Made by a program: the position numbers and the translations under genes. The notes beneath the pieces were generated by a model that was given only the letters and a program-made list of their open reading frames with translations, searched no databases and was not told the DNA's origin. A stretch of DNA of 64,000 nucleotides, from NCBI GenBank assembly GCA_016713565.1, contig JADJOX010000007.1, positions 248,001-312,000 on the forward strand. Reading direction: 5' to 3'. This DNA comes from Ignavibacteriota bacterium (lineage in GTDB: Bacteria; Bacteroidota; Ignavibacteria; Ignavibacteriales; Melioribacteraceae). Below are positions 62,467 through 64,000 of the stretch, piece after piece (the first letter of the stretch is position 1; every line of letters begins with the position of its first letter).

Positions 62467-63593
62467 CTTTTAACTTTTCTGCCTTTCCATTCATAGTTAC
62501 CGAACAATCCGGAAAATCCCGCTAAAATTATGTAAGGGATATGTAAAATTTCTGCGAGAAGAAATAATTTTAGGCTAACTTTTTTGAATAAGTCAGTTGA
62601 TTCACGTCTTACAATTTGATTTTCGGTAAAAACTTTAAAAATAAAATTAAACATCAGGCTAACAAAAAATAGTTTATCGTAAAATATTCCAAGTAAAAAC
62701 TGAATTAAAAAACTTAAATAAAAAATATAGATGAAAAGCAATTTTAACGTAATTGATTTTTTAACATAATAAAAACTTTTACTTGCCCAACGTTTTCTTT
62801 GATTTACAAATTCCTTAATTGTTTTATTCGGATGCGTATAAGAAACAGCATTTTTATCATAACAAAATTTTACTTTATAATCTGTACGGGTTGATATTTT
62901 CTGCATTAAAAATTCATCATCTCCGGATGATAGATTTAAATTATCTTCGTAACCGTTTACCAACTTAAAAACAGATTTTCTAAATCCTAAATTTGCCGCA
63001 TTACAAATTATGGGTTCATTAATTCCAATTAATGCCGCTCCTACAATTATCAAACTTGAAAATTCCAATTTCTGCAATTTTGAGAATATTTTTCCGTCAT
63101 CAACAAATTCTACCGGACCGGAAACAAATCCGGTTTCCATATCAAATTTTTTCACCATTGTTGATAGCCAATCACGTCTATGGAAACAATCGGCATCTGT
63201 AGTAATAATAATTTCACCTTTAGAATTTTCTATAGCGATTTTTAACGCAAGTTTTTTATGTGCTCTGTCATTAAAATTATTTTCGGATTTAATAATTCTA
63301 ACATTATTGGAAGAAATATTATCTTCAATAACTTTAACCGAATTATCATCCGAATTATCATCAACGTAAATAATTTCATATCTATCTTTGGGAAATGACT
63401 GCGATTCAACACTTGCCAAATTTCTTTGTAAAATATTTTCTTCATTTCTAAAGGGAATGATCACACTTACAAATTCATTCAACGAATTACTGTCAAGATC
63501 ATTTTTTACAATTTTCAACCCGTTAACAATTTTTATGAGGAATATTAAATAATAAAATGAAACAGCGGCAAAAATTAAAAATAATATTATCAT
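62463..63593 (-). CDS. GT2-family membrane glycosyltransferase (first of operon)
   Basis: N-terminal helix, GT-A domain with FVSVIIPFRNEENILQRNL, IIYVDDNSDDNSVKVIE, ITTDADCFHRRDWLSTM (DxD) and NQRKRWASKSFYYVKKS (QxxRW), then C-terminal helices. 376 aa. The ATG overlaps the upstream flippase-like gene stop as ATGA. Similar in layout to the other GT2 at the right edge. Confidence 0.92.
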   Translation of the reverse strand: MIILFLIFAAVSFYYLIFLIKIVNGLKIVKNDLDSNSLNEFVSVIIPFRNEENILQRNLASVESQSFPKDRYEIIYVDDNSDDNSVKVIEDNISSNNVRIIKSENNFNDRAHKKLALKIAIENSKGEIIITTDADCFHRRDWLSTMVKKFDMETGFVSGPVEFVDDGKIFSKLQKLEFSSLIIVGAALIGINEPIICNAANLGFRKSVFKLVNGYEDNLNLSSGDDEFLMQKISTRTDYKVKFCYDKNAVSYTHPNKTIKEFVNQRKRWASKSFYYVKKSITLKLLFIYIFYLSFLIQFLLGIFYDKLFFVSLMFNFIFKVFTENQIVRRESTDLFKKVSLKLFLLAEILHIPYIILAGFSGLFGNYEWKGRKVKR

Positions 63594-64000
63594 TTTTGTT
63601 TTCTGATAAGAAGAGCCAAACCGATAATTGAAGGAATTAACACGTTAAATAAAAATAAAAATATTGCGGAGTTAAAACCAACGGCTTTTGATAAACCCAT
63701 TTTTGAAAGCACAAATACCGAAGTACTTTCGCGAATGCCGAGATCAGCAAATGAAATAAATGACAAAACGCTTTTCACGAACATTACCAAAGTTCCCGAC
63801 CAAAATGCATAAATAAAACTGCCGCCGTTGTTAAACGCTAGAACTAAAATTGAATACTGCGAAACATATATAAAATAAAAAACTATGGAATAAACAATTA
63901 ACAAATTAAAACTGTTATGTTTAATTTCTTTTACGTATTTCAATTCAAGAAATAGATCATTAAAGAATTTGAATTTATCGGTCAGATATTTAACAAACTT
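63590..64000 (-). CDS. Lysylphosphatidylglycerol synthase TM region/flippase-like protein (start beyond right edge)
   Basis: The last 136 codons of a membrane protein with helices and the segment GTLVMFVKSVLSFISFADLG, then IRESTSVFVLSKMGLSKAVG and a final IPSIIGLALLIRKQK. This pattern (FADLGIRE) matches the UPF0104/AglD-like integral membrane family that includes LPG synthase TM domains and proposed flippases. The N-terminal part lies outside the window. It probably translocates or partners the glycolipid made by the following genes. Confidence 0.8.
   Translation of the reverse strand, partial: KFVKYLTDKFKFFNDLFLELKYVKEIKHNSFNLLIVYSIVFYFIYVSQYSILVLAFNNGGSFIYAFWSGTLVMFVKSVLSFISFADLGIRESTSVFVLSKMGLSKAVGFNSAIFLFLFNVLIPSIIGLALLIRKQK

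Overview
The window is a 64 kb piece of an AT-rich bacterial chromosome, densely coded and mostly on the minus strand. I infer a member of the Ignavibacteria or a close relative in the Bacteroidota/Chlorobi group. The reasons are several PorV/PorQ-type outer-membrane proteins, a secreted beta-propeller protein with a FlgD-like C-terminal sorting-type domain, DUF2851, DUF151 (bifunctional nuclease) and LpxH/MreBCD genes typical of a diderm rod, and clear Shine-Dalgarno (SD) sites on many genes. No rRNA is present, so this placement rests on protein resemblance alone. I see no prophage, insertion sequence, CRISPR array or plasmid backbone; this is largely core chromosome.

Layout. 1-3.4 kb: NAD synthetase (cut by the left edge), a PspC/LiaF-like envelope-stress pair on the plus strand, and a short alkyltransferase. 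3.4-7.9 kb: pcm, miaA, a split AtuA pair and prfB with its programmed frameshift. 8.5-9.8 kb: tRNA-Gly with its own terminator, tRNA-Cys, and an AT-rich stretch with one small DNA-binding-like gene and a 20-bp palindrome. 9.8-13.2 kb: a GH20 hexosaminidase, a 65-aa protein and a membrane protein whose start codon lies in a 13-bp inverted repeat. 13.2-20.4 kb: acyl-CoA ligase, dipeptidase, YchF, ClpS, bifunctional nuclease, DUF2851. 20.5-28.8 kb: a cell-shape and nucleotide cluster (purN, purH, mreB, mreC, mreD, mrdA, rodA, pyrF). 28.9-38.3 kb: a TPR protein, pyrG, a 1589-aa adenylation/GNAT fusion and a eukaryote-type citrate synthase. 38.4-46.3 kb: squalene synthesis (hpnC, hpnD, hpnE), tRNA-Leu, PBP1A, LpxH, an M1 peptidase. 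46.4-50.9 kb (plus strand): glgC, uvrC, a PorV-like barrel. 50.9-64 kb: SRP RNA, a GT4, a FemAB-like acyltransferase, a lipoprotein/beta-propeller/two-PorV operon, an M50 protease, a DUF1207-like protein, and an envelope glycan operon (radical SAM, two GT2, a NodB deacetylase, a flippase-like protein) that runs off the right edge.

How the genes work together. Many serve the cell envelope: MreBCD-PBP2-RodA drive side-wall peptidoglycan synthesis, PBP1A adds bifunctional synthase activity, LpxH acts in lipid A synthesis, HpnCDE make squalene, and the right-hand operon probably builds and translocates a glycolipid or glycan. Recurrent small-scale themes are frequent TTG starts (often as 4-nt TTGA overlaps with the previous stop), two genes (mreD, hpnD) whose conserved N termini have no AUG/GUG/UUG start but do have an AUA behind a good SD, and two strong terminators that sit only a few bases before the next gene's start codon. 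The least explained protein is the 1589-aa fusion at 32.1-36.9 kb.
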